From Eopsaltria australis (taxonomy: Eukaryota > Chordata > Aves > Passeriformes > Petroicidae): 64,000 nt of DNA. The notes beneath the pieces are model-generated. The model was not told where the DNA came from, did not search any database, and saw only the letters and a list, made by a program, of their open reading frames with translations. Shown piece after piece: positions 63,001 through 64,000 of this stretch. Location: positions 124,001 to 188,000 of the forward strand of contig JAVTVJ010000962.1 of the NCBI GenBank assembly GCA_034509425.1, written 5' to 3'. The position numbers and the translations under genes were made by a program. Position 1 is the stretch's first letter. Each line of letters opens with the position of its first letter.

Positions 63001-63512
63001 GTACTGTTTTACTAATTTGAATGTCAGGTGGTTTTGTATTGTCGCAAGTTGAGAACCCAGGGCATGAGTACTAGGAATTTCTGCAGCCTTACTTGTCTTC
63101 ACAGAAGAGAAGAAAATGAATAATCTCCACTATTAAGTATTTAATTTGTTTTGATGCTTCTGTTTCTGATCTTCATTGCTGTCTGTCAATTGTAACAGAG
63201 GTTTCTGTAATTTCTATGTTATTACTTATTTCAGTTCTCTCTATTGTAGGCAAGTGGTCAAACTCTAAAGATAAAAAAACTTCAAATTAAAGGTAAAAAA
63301 AGTAACGAACAAAAGAGAAGCAGAAAATTAGCAGGAGAAACAGAGGATGAAGACTCTGCAACTACAAGCGCTGCCTTAAAAAGAGGAAAAACAGACCCCA
63401 AAAAGAGAAAAATGGATGAAAATGTTTCTGGATGCCAGTTAAAGCAAGAAAATTGCACTGCTATTAAGAAACCTAAGAGAGATGGAGACACCAAGGACCT
63501 GGCTATATGCAG
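8861..63512 (+). CDS. BAZ2B: BAZ2B, bromodomain adjacent to zinc finger domain protein 2B (33 coding exons, 3' end beyond window)
   Basis: Family knowledge: BAZ2B is a nuclear chromatin reader that partners ISWI ATPases (SMARCA1/SMARCA5). Its PHD finger binds the histone H3 tail and its bromodomain binds acetyl-lysine. Seen here: 33 exons with AG/GT borders whose phases join into one frame of 2063 codons plus 2 nt. Domain order is acidic Ser-rich N-terminus, TAM/MBD-like domain (about 690-770), AT-hook-like motifs, long charged helix (about 825-1025), DDT (about 1035-1100), WHIM-type segments, Ser/Pro linker, WHIM3-like segment (about 1673-1715), PHD finger (1928-1976) and basic linker. Human BAZ2B is about 2168 residues; the missing C-terminus (about 100 residues, bromodomain) should lie to the right. 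The start is the first ATG in the first coding exon and reads MDSGERL against human MESGERL. BAZ2A is the paralogue, but the sequence agreement with BAZ2B is much closer. One conserved N-terminal exon was not found (see findings). Confidence 0.97.
10511..10545 (+). repeat. (GTTT)n microsatellite
   Basis: About eight tandem GTTT units followed by a short T-run, inside a wider GT/T-rich stretch that starts near 10470. Confidence 0.95.
13566..14016 (-). mobile_element. Solo LTR of an avian endogenous retrovirus, minus orientation
   Basis: The 451-bp segment begins TGTCATGGTTTA and ends GGAACCAGGACA, which form imperfect terminal inverted repeats with TG...CA ends. Read on the minus strand it opens TGTCCTGGTTCCAGC, a start typical of passerine ERV LTRs, and contains an AATAAA on that strand near 13930. 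Flanking bases CCTCT and TCTCT agree at 4 of 5 positions and may be a worn target-site duplication. No internal viral genes are present, so this is a solo LTR. The exact family name is not assigned. Confidence 0.8.
14728..14889 (+). CDS. BAZ2B: BAZ2B coding exon 2 (residues 52-105)
   Basis: The acceptor is 'cctttgccgttcag' and the donor is G|gtaatg. It encodes a split Glu and then WWRTADTHSRPG, FFPPLLGIP and LFAPPAQNHD, close to human BAZ2B (EWWRTTDAHTRTG...). The exon is phase 1 to phase 1 and 162 nt long. The Pro/aromatic-rich composition suggests disorder; no known domain. Confidence 0.95.
14890..15266 (+). other. Intron 2 (377 bp)
   Basis: Unique AT-rich sequence. No repeat or regulatory site was recognised. 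Confidence 0.85.
15267..15460 (+). CDS. BAZ2B: BAZ2B coding exon 3 (residues 106-170)
   Basis: The acceptor is 'atctttag' and the donor is AAG|gtaaat. The protein is GINGSLNGNSTTAVS, then a Ser/Thr/Ala-rich run, GGRKYNQEQSK, and RADKIKDK at the end, matching the human order including ADKIKDK. It starts in phase 1 and ends in phase 0. The segment is likely disordered, with a basic end that continues in exon 4. Confidence 0.94.
16829..16930 (+). repeat. GT/T-rich low-complexity tract
   Basis: Degenerate repeats of TTGGT, GTTTG and GTTTT units run for about 100 bp and end in a C6 run. They produce meaningless long frames on both strands. Confidence 0.85.
19133..19188 (+). repeat. 28-bp tandem duplication just before exon 4
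   Basis: The 20-mer 'caaagattatgtgtaataat' occurs at 19141-19160 and again at 19169-19188, a period of 28 bp that includes a copied 'tttgttt'. It lies about 57 bp upstream of the exon 4 acceptor, in the region where branch points are usually found. Confidence 0.95.
19246..19455 (+). CDS. BAZ2B: BAZ2B coding exon 4, Ser/acidic tract (residues 171-240)
   Basis: The exon follows 'cttctcggtag' and ends AAG|gtataa, phase 0 at both ends, 210 nt. It encodes KPRKKAVESSSNSDSDSG, a Ser-rich run, then DDLEEDEEEEEEDQSAEES and an Asp/Glu/Ser tail ending HHKSKNK. A short basic cluster (KPRKK) comes first and may help nuclear import. Human has Met where this has Val after KKA. The acceptor has a poor pyrimidine tract, but homology fixes the border. 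Confidence 0.93.
19456..20143 (+). other. Intron 4 (688 bp)
   Basis: Unique AT/GT-rich sequence without recognised elements. Confidence 0.85.
20144..20542 (+). CDS. BAZ2B: BAZ2B coding exon 5, Gln-rich region (residues 241-373)
   Basis: The acceptor is 'aatattttgcag' and the donor is CGG|gtgagt, phase 0 to 0, 399 nt. It contains SFQSQQKQPQVLSQQLPF, IFQSSQAKEESVNKHTS, KKETYLKLIVPSPD and LKAGNKNTSEE, all nearly identical to human. It has no known domain; the strong conservation of the Gln-rich and KLIVPSPD stretches suggests an unmapped interaction role. Confidence 0.96.
20543..22763 (+). other. Intron 5 (2.2 kb)
   Basis: AT-rich, with a tandem-like repeat near 20950-20991 ('ttaaccatgatt' twice about 30 bp apart) and one antisense CR1 fragment, listed separately. 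Nothing else was recognised. Confidence 0.8.
21117..21330 (-). mobile_element. CR1 LINE 3' fragment, antisense
   Basis: 'gaatgacctgggttggaagg' followed by 'aaccttaaagcccatccagt' is the reverse complement of a CR1 3' end. It continues through 'ccatggcagggacacctccc', 'caggctgctcccagtccc' and 'gggcagccacagc' to 'cagggcctccccaccctc'. It is about 210 bp, truncated, and locally GC-rich. Confidence 0.93.
22764..23373 (+). CDS. BAZ2B: BAZ2B coding exon 6, Ser/Pro region ending in an acidic tract (residues 374-576)
   Basis: The acceptor is 'tatttctttag' and the donor is G|gtggtt, 610 nt, phase 0 to 1. It opens EQYKQTFPAAQLKKQES, continues SLKKVIAALSSPKPTSSSPA, NPFLTNALLGNHQPNGVIQ and VIQEAPLALTTKPK, and ends with a run of about 25 Asp/Glu residues (23295-23362) coded by GAT, GAC and GAA, then DDSQS. 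The human copy has the same order. The donor is weak (gtggtt) but continuity into exon 7 (SESDSNSESD) confirms it. Confidence 0.95.
23374..24544 (+). other. Intron 6 (1.2 kb)
   Basis: Unique sequence. Frames at 23468-23653 and 23867-24052 (+) and 24063-24311 (-) have no recognisable content. No repeat family identified. Confidence 0.8.
24545..24841 (+). CDS. BAZ2B: BAZ2B coding exon 7, second acidic tract (residues 577-675)
   Basis: The acceptor is 'ttttttttaaacag', 297 nt, phase 1 to 1, donor G|gtatct. It encodes ESDSNSESDTEGSEEEDDED, DKDQDESDTDTEGEKTP and a Ser/Thr/Pro-rich tail with SSVKSSSIGLTAHSTP and SAPAALCPESQPAVFLG. Acidic tracts of this kind often bind histones or basic partners; here that is inference. 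Confidence 0.95.
24842..27183 (+). other. Intron 7 (2.3 kb)
   Basis: It contains a weak CR1-like patch (24960-25145) and otherwise unique AT-rich sequence. A GC-richer stretch around 26340-26480 was not identified. Confidence 0.75.
24960..25145 (+). mobile_element. Diverged CR1-like 3' fragment
   Basis: 'gatgtggcagcatccccctc', 'ggctggaccaggtgtctt' and 'tttgatgtcccttctgagtt' resemble the end of CR1 elements in sense direction, but the match is poor and the terminal octamer repeats are absent. Probably an old copy. Confidence 0.45.
27184..27244 (+). CDS. BAZ2B: BAZ2B coding exon 8, start of TAM/MBD region (residues 676-695)
   Basis: A 61-nt exon with acceptor 'gattctgttttag' and donor GG|gtacgt, phase 1 to 2. 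It encodes GISKRRRVADERELRVPLDY and part of Gly. The KRRR cluster fits a nuclear localisation signal. The segment leads directly into the methyl-CpG-binding-like (TAM) fold coded by exons 9-11. Confidence 0.94.
27245..27771 (+). other. Intron 8 (527 bp)
   Basis: Unique AT-rich sequence. No recognised elements. Confidence 0.85.
27772..27880 (+). CDS. BAZ2B: BAZ2B coding exon 9, TAM/MBD-like domain part 1 (residues 696-732)
   Basis: The acceptor is 'gtgttactctag' and the donor is AAG|gtacat, 109 nt. It encodes WQRETRIRNFGGRLQGEVAY, then FAPCGKKLRQYPEVVK, the core of the TAM domain (TTF-IIP5/TIP5, ARBP, MBD). In BAZ2 proteins this domain binds nucleic acid without clear methyl-CpG preference (family knowledge). 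It is nearly identical to human (YY to YF at one position). Confidence 0.97.
28146..28247 (+). CDS. BAZ2B: BAZ2B coding exon 10, TAM/MBD-like domain part 2 (residues 733-766)
   Basis: The acceptor is 'tgtgattttttcag' and the donor is CAG|gtatcc, 102 nt, phase 0. It encodes YLSRNGIMDISRDNFSFSAK, then IGVGDFYEARDGPQ. Residue 754 (codon GGA at 28209-28211) is Gly, where human has Arg in KIRVGDF. This is a single-base change in a conserved basic spot of the fold. Confidence 0.96.
28248..32893 (+). other. Intron 10 (4.6 kb)
   Basis: Unique AT-rich sequence, with a TA/TG simple repeat near 28628-28660. A six-base mirrored pair near 31305-31330 ('aatctacctcaataaactgaggtagatt') could form a perfect short hairpin. 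No transposable element or exon was recognised. Confidence 0.75.
32894..33104 (+). CDS. BAZ2B: BAZ2B coding exon 11, end of TAM domain and two AT-hook-like motifs (residues 767-836)
   Basis: It begins after '..caatttaaag' and ends at donor G|gtaagg, 211 nt. It encodes GVQWCLLKEEEVIPRIRAME, then GRRGRPPNPERQ, EESRTRRRKGRPPNVG, FLDNADTKLL and RKLQAQ. The two GRPPN cores in basic context look like AT-hooks, which bind the minor groove of AT-rich DNA. The acceptor lacks a good pyrimidine tract, but the protein joins exactly (human GMQWCLLKEED...). Confidence 0.95.
33105..34028 (+). other. Intron 11 (924 bp)
   Basis: Unique sequence. A frame at 33269-33466 (+) has no recognisable match and no splice logic. 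Confidence 0.8.
34029..34121 (+). CDS. BAZ2B: BAZ2B coding exon 12, charged helix (residues 837-867)
   Basis: The acceptor is 'ctttttgtaacag' and the donor is G|gtaagt, 93 nt, phase 1 to 1. It encodes EIARQAAQIKLLRKLQKQEQ and VRAAKEAKKQQ. With exons 13-19 this forms a long Lys/Arg/Glu-rich helix or coiled coil between the TAM and DDT domains. Confidence 0.96.
34237..34298 (+). CDS. BAZ2B: BAZ2B coding exon 13, charged helix (residues 868-888)
   Basis: A 62-nt exon with acceptor 'tttgtttgttag' and donor CAG|gtaaac. It encodes AIMAAEEKRKQKEQIKIMKQ and a final Gln, identical to human. The intron before it is only 115 bp. Confidence 0.96.
34465..34865 (-). mobile_element. CR1 LINE 3' region fragment, antisense
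   Basis: 'ccccaggtgccacatcaaca', 'ctttcaaatcccttgaggga', 'gctgagcccctttcccagct' and 'ctgctcctggtcctccagcc' are the reverse complement of the CR1 3' region. Long GC-rich minus-strand frames here come from the element. Confidence 0.93.
34960..35780 (+). mobile_element. CR1 LINE 3' region fragment, sense
   Basis: It reads 'tgatggcaagttgggtatca', 'caggagtgccctggcaccc', 'gagcatcaggcccagcgtca', 'ttcagcctggagaagaagag' and ends 'cccaactcagcatgttctat' then 'gattttatga', a CR1-type end. The reading frame is broken. It stands head to head with the antisense copy at 34465-34865. Confidence 0.9.
35860..35879 (+). repeat. Poly(T) tract (T20)
   Basis: A pure run of about 20 T residues between two CR1 fragments. 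Confidence 0.95.
36050..36415 (+). mobile_element. CR1 LINE 3' region fragment, sense
   Basis: 'ttcagcctggagaagacgag', 'gctcaggaggatcttgctaa', 'gaggttccttctgaatgttg', 'ggtggcccagggaggctgtg' and 'tgtccctcccaatctcagcc' follow CR1 order, ending near 'attctacact'. Diverged copy. Confidence 0.88.
38342..38407 (+). CDS. BAZ2B: BAZ2B coding exon 14, charged helix (residues 889-910)
   Basis: A 66-nt exon with acceptor 'cttacccttgtag' and donor GAG|gtaaaa. It encodes EKIKRIQQIRMEKELRAQQI and LE, identical to human. Phase 0 at both ends. Confidence 0.97.
38408..39115 (+). other. Intron 14 (708 bp)
   Basis: Unique sequence, nothing recognised. Confidence 0.85.
39116..39181 (+). CDS. BAZ2B: BAZ2B coding exon 15, Lys-rich helix (residues 911-932)
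   Basis: A 66-nt phase-0 exon encoding AKKKKKEEAANAKLLEAEKR and IK. It has the same length and phase as exons 14 and 18, suggesting the helix grew by exon duplication (inference). Its KKKKK run could serve as a nuclear signal. The acceptor 'ttttgcatgcatag' is poor in pyrimidines. Confidence 0.96.
39182..39802 (+). other. Intron 15 (621 bp)
   Basis: Unique sequence with a short TA repeat at about 39583-39597. Confidence 0.85.
39803..39847 (+). CDS. BAZ2B: BAZ2B coding exon 16, helix (residues 933-947)
   Basis: A 45-nt exon with acceptor 'cctctgttgaag' and donor CAG|gttggt. It encodes EKEMRRQQAVLLKHQ, identical to human, phase 0 at both ends. The small size and weak donor make it splice-sensitive. 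Confidence 0.95.
40099..40131 (+). CDS. BAZ2B: BAZ2B coding exon 17, 33-nt probable alternative exon (residues 948-958)
   Basis: The acceptor is 'actctttctaccag' and the donor is TGG|gtatgt. It encodes ELERHRLDMVW. As I recall, mammalian BAZ2B isoforms differ by the presence of this peptide between KHQ and ERERRRQ. It is phase 0 at both ends, so skipping keeps the frame. A second GT 6 bp upstream (ATG|gtatgg) is a possible competing donor. Confidence 0.85.
40132..41308 (+). other. Intron 17 (1.2 kb)
   Basis: Unique AT-rich sequence, no element recognised. Confidence 0.85.
41309..41374 (+). CDS. BAZ2B: BAZ2B coding exon 18, helix (residues 959-980)
   Basis: A 66-nt phase-0 exon with acceptor 'cctggttcaatag' and donor GAA|gtgagt. 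It encodes ERERRRQHIMLMKAMEARKK and AE; human has HMM for HIM. Part of the continuous charged helix. Confidence 0.96.
41375..41732 (+). other. Intron 18 (358 bp)
   Basis: Unique sequence, nothing recognised. Confidence 0.85.
41733..41873 (+). CDS. BAZ2B: BAZ2B coding exon 19, end of charged helix (residues 981-1027)
   Basis: A 141-nt phase-0 exon with acceptor 'ttttaattctcttaag' and donor AAG|gtagtc. It encodes EKERLKQEKRDEKRLNKERK, LEQRRLELEMAKELKKPNED and MCLADQK, identical to human. It links the helix to the DDT domain. Confidence 0.97.
41874..42612 (+). other. Intron 19 (739 bp)
   Basis: Unique sequence, nothing recognised. Confidence 0.85.
42613..42867 (+). CDS. BAZ2B: BAZ2B coding exon 20, DDT domain (residues 1028-1112)
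   Basis: A 255-nt phase-0 exon with acceptor 'tttctttgctttccag' and donor AAG|gtaaaa. It encodes PFPELPRIPGLVLDGSTFSD, CLMVVQFLRNFGKVLGFDVT, LSVLQEGLLNIGDSMGEVQD and LLVKLVSAAVCDPGLGTGYK. The FSDCLMVVQFLRNFG motif is the signature of the DDT domain, a helical module that contacts ISWI-class ATPases or DNA (family knowledge). Confidence 0.97.
42868..43628 (+). other. Intron 20 (761 bp)
   Basis: A pyrimidine-rich stretch at 42910-43330 is followed by unique AT-rich sequence. No element recognised. Confidence 0.85.
43629..43843 (+). CDS. BAZ2B: BAZ2B coding exon 21, post-DDT helical segment and WHIM1-like part (residues 1113-1183)
   Basis: A 215-nt exon with acceptor 'gttctttttag' and donor AG|gtaaga, phase 0 to 2. 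It encodes AKTILGEHLLNVGINRDNVS, EILQIFMEAHCGQTELTESL and FQAHSPAQKASVLAFLVNEL, then ACSKSVV. The block is typical of WHIM1, which follows DDT and is thought to help contact nucleosome-spacing ATPases. Confidence 0.96.
43844..45239 (+). other. Intron 21 (1.4 kb)
   Basis: Unique sequence. Frames at 44442-44675 and 44842-45033 show no recognisable protein. Confidence 0.8.
45240..45314 (+). CDS. BAZ2B: BAZ2B coding exon 22, WHIM1-like segment continued (residues 1184-1208)
   Basis: A 75-nt exon with acceptor 'catctttgacag' and donor AA|gtaagt, phase 2 to 2. It encodes EIDKNIDYMSNLRRDKWMVE and GKLR; human has WVVE. The split Lys is completed by exon 23. Confidence 0.96.
45315..50220 (+). other. 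Intron 22 (4.9 kb)
   Basis: The longest intron without a recognised transposable element. A purine-rich stretch at 46137-46200 follows an acceptor-like 'tttaatgtatctcag' (see findings). The rest is unique. Confidence 0.75.
50221..50464 (+). CDS. BAZ2B: BAZ2B coding exon 23, basic patch and third acidic tract (residues 1209-1290)
   Basis: The acceptor is 'ctcatgtgttccaag' and the donor is GAG|gtaggg, 244 nt. It encodes LRIIHAKKTGKRDAAGNGDG, TPAPGRKRRRKGGDSDY and an Asp/Glu run (about 50356-50430) followed by KGKKAEVCEDE. GRKRRRKGG is a strong basic cluster (nuclear signal or AT-hook-like) placed directly next to the acidic tract. The codons GATGACGAT form a near trinucleotide repeat. Confidence 0.95.
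50465..52075 (+). other. Intron 23 (1.6 kb)
   Basis: Unique AT-rich sequence, nothing recognised. Confidence 0.85.
52076..52138 (+). CDS. BAZ2B: BAZ2B coding exon 24 (residues 1291-1311)
   Basis: A 63-nt phase-0 exon with acceptor 'tttggtgattatag' and donor AAG|gtgaga. It encodes DDGDQTASVEELEKQIEKLT and K, an acidic start followed by a heptad-like helix (VEELEKQIEKL). Confidence 0.96.
52139..53355 (+). other. Intron 24 (1.2 kb)
   Basis: Unique sequence with a T16-type run near 53140-53155. No element recognised. Confidence 0.85.
53356..53500 (+). CDS. BAZ2B: BAZ2B coding exon 25, WHIM2-like motif (residues 1312-1359)
   Basis: A 145-nt exon with acceptor 'tttttaaatag' and donor G|gtaaga, phase 0 to 1. 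It encodes QQSQYRKKLFEASHCLRSMM, then FGQDRYRRRYWILPQCGGIF and VEGMESGE. GQDRYRRRYWILP is the hallmark of WHIM2 (D-x-R-x4-YW), found in BAZ/ACF1/WSTF proteins. Open frames run on past the donor for another 270 bp (see findings). Confidence 0.96.
53501..56097 (+). other. Intron 25 (2.6 kb)
   Basis: The first 176 bp are GC-richer and exon-like (see findings); the rest is unique AT-rich sequence. Frames at 55145-55354 and 55628-55843 were not recognised. Confidence 0.75.
56098..56762 (+). CDS. BAZ2B: BAZ2B coding exon 26, Ser/Pro-rich linker (residues 1360-1581)
   Basis: The largest exon here (665 nt), acceptor 'cttgtacctttttag', donor CAG|gtaaat, phase 1 to 0. It starts LEEIAKEKEKLKKEESMYIK and includes LQKPGSFSKLSKLLEVAKMP, NDQLLKTLTEKSRQWFSLLP, PPSKSPSPVPSPL and GLSPFALSPLQ. 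The short conserved helical patches in a Ser/Pro-rich background are shared with human; the function of the linker is not known to me. Confidence 0.97.
56763..57297 (+). other. Intron 26 (535 bp)
   Basis: Unique AT-rich sequence, ending in the tandem acceptor 'gtagcag'. Confidence 0.85.
57298..57571 (+). CDS. BAZ2B: BAZ2B coding exon 27 (residues 1582-1672)
   Basis: A 274-nt exon with donor G|gtaagt, phase 0 to 1. It encodes MKTGLPVMGLQFCGWPTGVL, LGSGLGLSEVNSNSFLASS, PASKSESPALQAEK and AKPVDYSNPKPIPE. The human copy reads VKGGVSMMGLQFCGWPTGV. The acceptor is 'tgtagcag': using the first AG (57294) would add one Gln codon. Confidence 0.94.
57730..57885 (+). CDS. BAZ2B: BAZ2B coding exon 28, WHIM3-like segment (residues 1673-1724)
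   Basis: A 156-nt exon with acceptor 'gcttgtcttgatttag' and donor G|gtatgt, phase 1 to 1. It encodes EMQYGWWRITDPEDLKSLLK, VLHLRGIREKALQKQIQKHM and DYITLACIKNKD. GWWRI-DPEDLK-LL-LH-RG-RE is the WHIM3 pattern; it probably packs with WHIM1/2 as one module. Confidence 0.97.
57886..58296 (+). other. Intron 28 (411 bp)
   Basis: Unique sequence, nothing recognised. Confidence 0.85.
58297..58457 (+). CDS. BAZ2B: BAZ2B coding exon 29 (residues 1725-1778)
   Basis: A 161-nt exon with acceptor 'ttttcaaatacag' and donor AAG|gtaaaa, phase 1 to 0. It encodes VTIIDINENEDNQVTRDVVE, NWSVEEQAMEMDLAILQQVE and DLERRVASASLQVK, with helix-forming heptads at the end. Confidence 0.96.
58458..59350 (+). other. Intron 29 (893 bp)
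   Basis: Unique sequence. A frame at 58698-58937 shows no recognisable match. Confidence 0.8.
59351..59661 (+). CDS. BAZ2B: BAZ2B coding exon 30 with two alternative donors (residues 1779-1881)
   Basis: The acceptor is 'tctattgacatag' and the exon encodes GWLCPEPASERDDLVYREHK, LERRSDNPLDIAVTRLADLE and RNIERR. The long form continues YLKSPLSTTIQIKLDNVGTV and TVPAPAPSISGDGDG to donor GG|gtaggt at 59661. A second donor AG|gtatct at 59556 would remove 105 nt (35 codons) and keep the frame. As I recall, both forms occur in mammals. Confidence 0.92.
59662..60047 (+). other. Intron 30 (386 bp)
   Basis: Unique sequence, nothing recognised. Confidence 0.85.
60048..60183 (+). CDS. BAZ2B: BAZ2B coding exon 31 (residues 1882-1927)
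   Basis: A 136-nt exon with acceptor 'tgtattttaatgcag' and donor GTT|gtaagt, phase 2 to 0. It encodes TEEDIAPGLRVWRRALSEAR, SAAQVALCIQQLQKSIAWEK and SIMKV, a helix just before the PHD finger that is also conserved in BAZ2A and related proteins. Confidence 0.97.
61149..61276 (+). mobile_element. SINE with tRNA-Ile-like head and CR1-like tail (TguSINE1 type)
   Basis: The head 'cggttagagcagggtgctca' plus 'taatggcaaggtaatgg', the B box GGATTCGATCC (61186-61196) and 'catgggcca' follow the body of a tRNA-Ile gene. The tail 'gtgggtcccttccaactcag', then 'aatattctgtgg', is a CR1 3' end, which lets the SINE borrow the CR1 machinery. The 5' part of the tRNA is missing or cut, and the length is about 128 bp. 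The structure fits TguSINE1 from zebra finch as I know it. Confidence 0.85.
61300..61620 (+). other. Unclassified block, possible old LTR or other repeat
   Basis: It differs from its AT-rich surroundings: 'aggtgacgcgcgttgcaatg', a C-run 'cccaccccccaatcg', 'ctcattagcatatctaac', and 'gtctcccggcctaccggaca'. On the minus strand there is a TATTAAATA box-like motif near 61350. No terminal repeats or target duplication were found, so the class is open. Confidence 0.3.
62393..62539 (+). CDS. BAZ2B: BAZ2B coding exon 32, PHD finger (residues 1928-1976)
   Basis: A 147-nt phase-0 exon with acceptor 'tttcatgaattacag' and donor AAG|gtaaca. It encodes YCQICRKGDNEELLLLCDGC, DKGCHTYCHRPKISTIPDGD and WFCPACIAK. 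All eight zinc ligands of the C4-H-C3 finger are present (CxxC, CDGC, HTYC, CPAC), and the acidic GDNEE and LLLLCD residues match those that hold the H3 N-terminus in BAZ2 PHD fingers. One whole exon codes the domain. Confidence 0.98.
62540..63249 (+). other. Intron 32 (710 bp)
   Basis: Unique AT-rich sequence, nothing recognised. Confidence 0.85.
63250..63512 (+). CDS. BAZ2B: BAZ2B coding exon 33, basic linker before the bromodomain (residues 1977-2063)
   Basis: A 263-nt exon with acceptor 'ctctctattgtag' and donor AG|gtaaag, phase 0 to 2. It encodes ASGQTLKIKKLQIKGKKSNE, ETEDEDSATTS, LKRGKTDPKKRKMDEN and IKKPKRDGDTKDLAIC. PKKRKM resembles a classical monopartite nuclear signal. The human linker has KKRKMEEN at the same place. 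The frame continues in an exon beyond the window. Confidence 0.96.
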
Positions 63513-64000
63513 GTAAAGTGTCAGATGCTAAATTTAGGGGTAAGTCTTGTTGAAACAAGTAGTACTTGATCTTTTTTCTCTCTGTTCTGGGGAACAGGAA
63601 TGCTATTCTTTGTCATACATATGTATATATGCACATCATGCGTGTGTGTATGTGTGTAAATGTACACACACGTGTGTCTGCTGGGGGAATGCTTCTCCCA
63701 AGACTGGGAGGAATGAACCCCAGCAGCAGTGGCACTGACACCTTTCTCAAGGGTGTCAAAGACAATCTCCGCTGTGTCCAAAGGGGCACACACGAACCAT
63801 CTGCTGTGGTAGCATTGCTGCTCAGTCAAAACAGATGTAGTTTAGGCTTGTCACAATCGTGGAAAGTCAGTATTAGCACCTGGTTTGCAAATGGTTTACA
63901 CTGAGGATCAAAGTTGCAGGAACATGTTTTCTTTTGGAATGTTGATCATTAGAATTTCATCTCACATAGGTTGCCTGGAGAGAGCTTAATGCTATTTTAG
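63513..64000 (+). other. Start of intron 33 (runs off the window)
   Basis: A TG/CA-rich simple repeat (about 63617-63680) is followed by unique sequence to the window end. No bromodomain exon is seen, so the last coding exons lie to the right. Confidence 0.8.

Noticed and set aside
1..64000. CRISPR arrays, operons, plasmid or phage functions
   Set aside because: No regularly spaced direct repeats or compact gene arrays; the window is a spliced vertebrate gene.

Overview
This window is nuclear DNA from a vertebrate, almost certainly a passerine bird. It lies inside one large gene on the + strand, BAZ2B (bromodomain adjacent to zinc finger domain 2B). The bird assignment rests on several 5'-truncated CR1 LINEs, a short SINE with a tRNA-Ile-like head and a CR1-like tail (the TguSINE1 type known from zebra finch), and a solo LTR whose minus-strand end begins TGTCCTGGTTCCAGC. 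The protein is also very close to mammalian BAZ2B. No prokaryotic feature (operon, CRISPR, IS element) is present.

Layout. Positions 1-8858 are non-coding, probably the intron between an unseen 5' UTR exon and the first coding exon. I could place 33 coding exons from 8859 to 63512. All have AG/GT borders, and the reading phases chain without a break from the ATG at 8861 to the last donor. They encode 2063 codons plus 2 nt. Further exons, which in this family carry the C-terminal bromodomain, lie to the right of the window.

Protein order. Residues about 1-690 are a low-complexity Ser/Gln/Asp/Glu-rich N-terminus with acidic tracts. Residues about 690-770 are the TAM/MBD-like domain. Two AT-hook-like GRPPN motifs follow, then a long charged helix (about 825-1025), a DDT domain (about 1035-1100), WHIM-type segments, a third acidic tract, a Ser/Pro-rich linker, a WHIM3-like segment (about 1673-1715), a PHD finger (1928-1976) and a basic Lys-rich linker that leads to the bromodomain off the window. 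The known family role is a histone-reading regulatory subunit that pairs with ISWI ATPases.

Repeats. CR1 fragments lie at about 1299-1538, 4730-6057, 7853-7970, 21117-21330, 34465-34865, 34960-35780 and 36050-36415, with a weaker one at 24960-25145. A solo LTR is at 13566-14016 and a SINE at 61149-61276.

Main points for a second look. I cannot find the N-terminal exon that in human BAZ2B encodes the stretch starting HLFRTAGDQ; its expected intron (9015-14727) instead carries the LTR. Three alternative-splicing designs are visible: an 11-codon exon at 40099-40131, two phase-compatible donors in the exon at 59351, and a tandem NAGNAG-type acceptor at 57298. An exon-like, GC-richer segment lies at 53501-53676. 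I see no sign of a new multi-gene system; this is an ordinary host chromatin gene with lineage-specific details.
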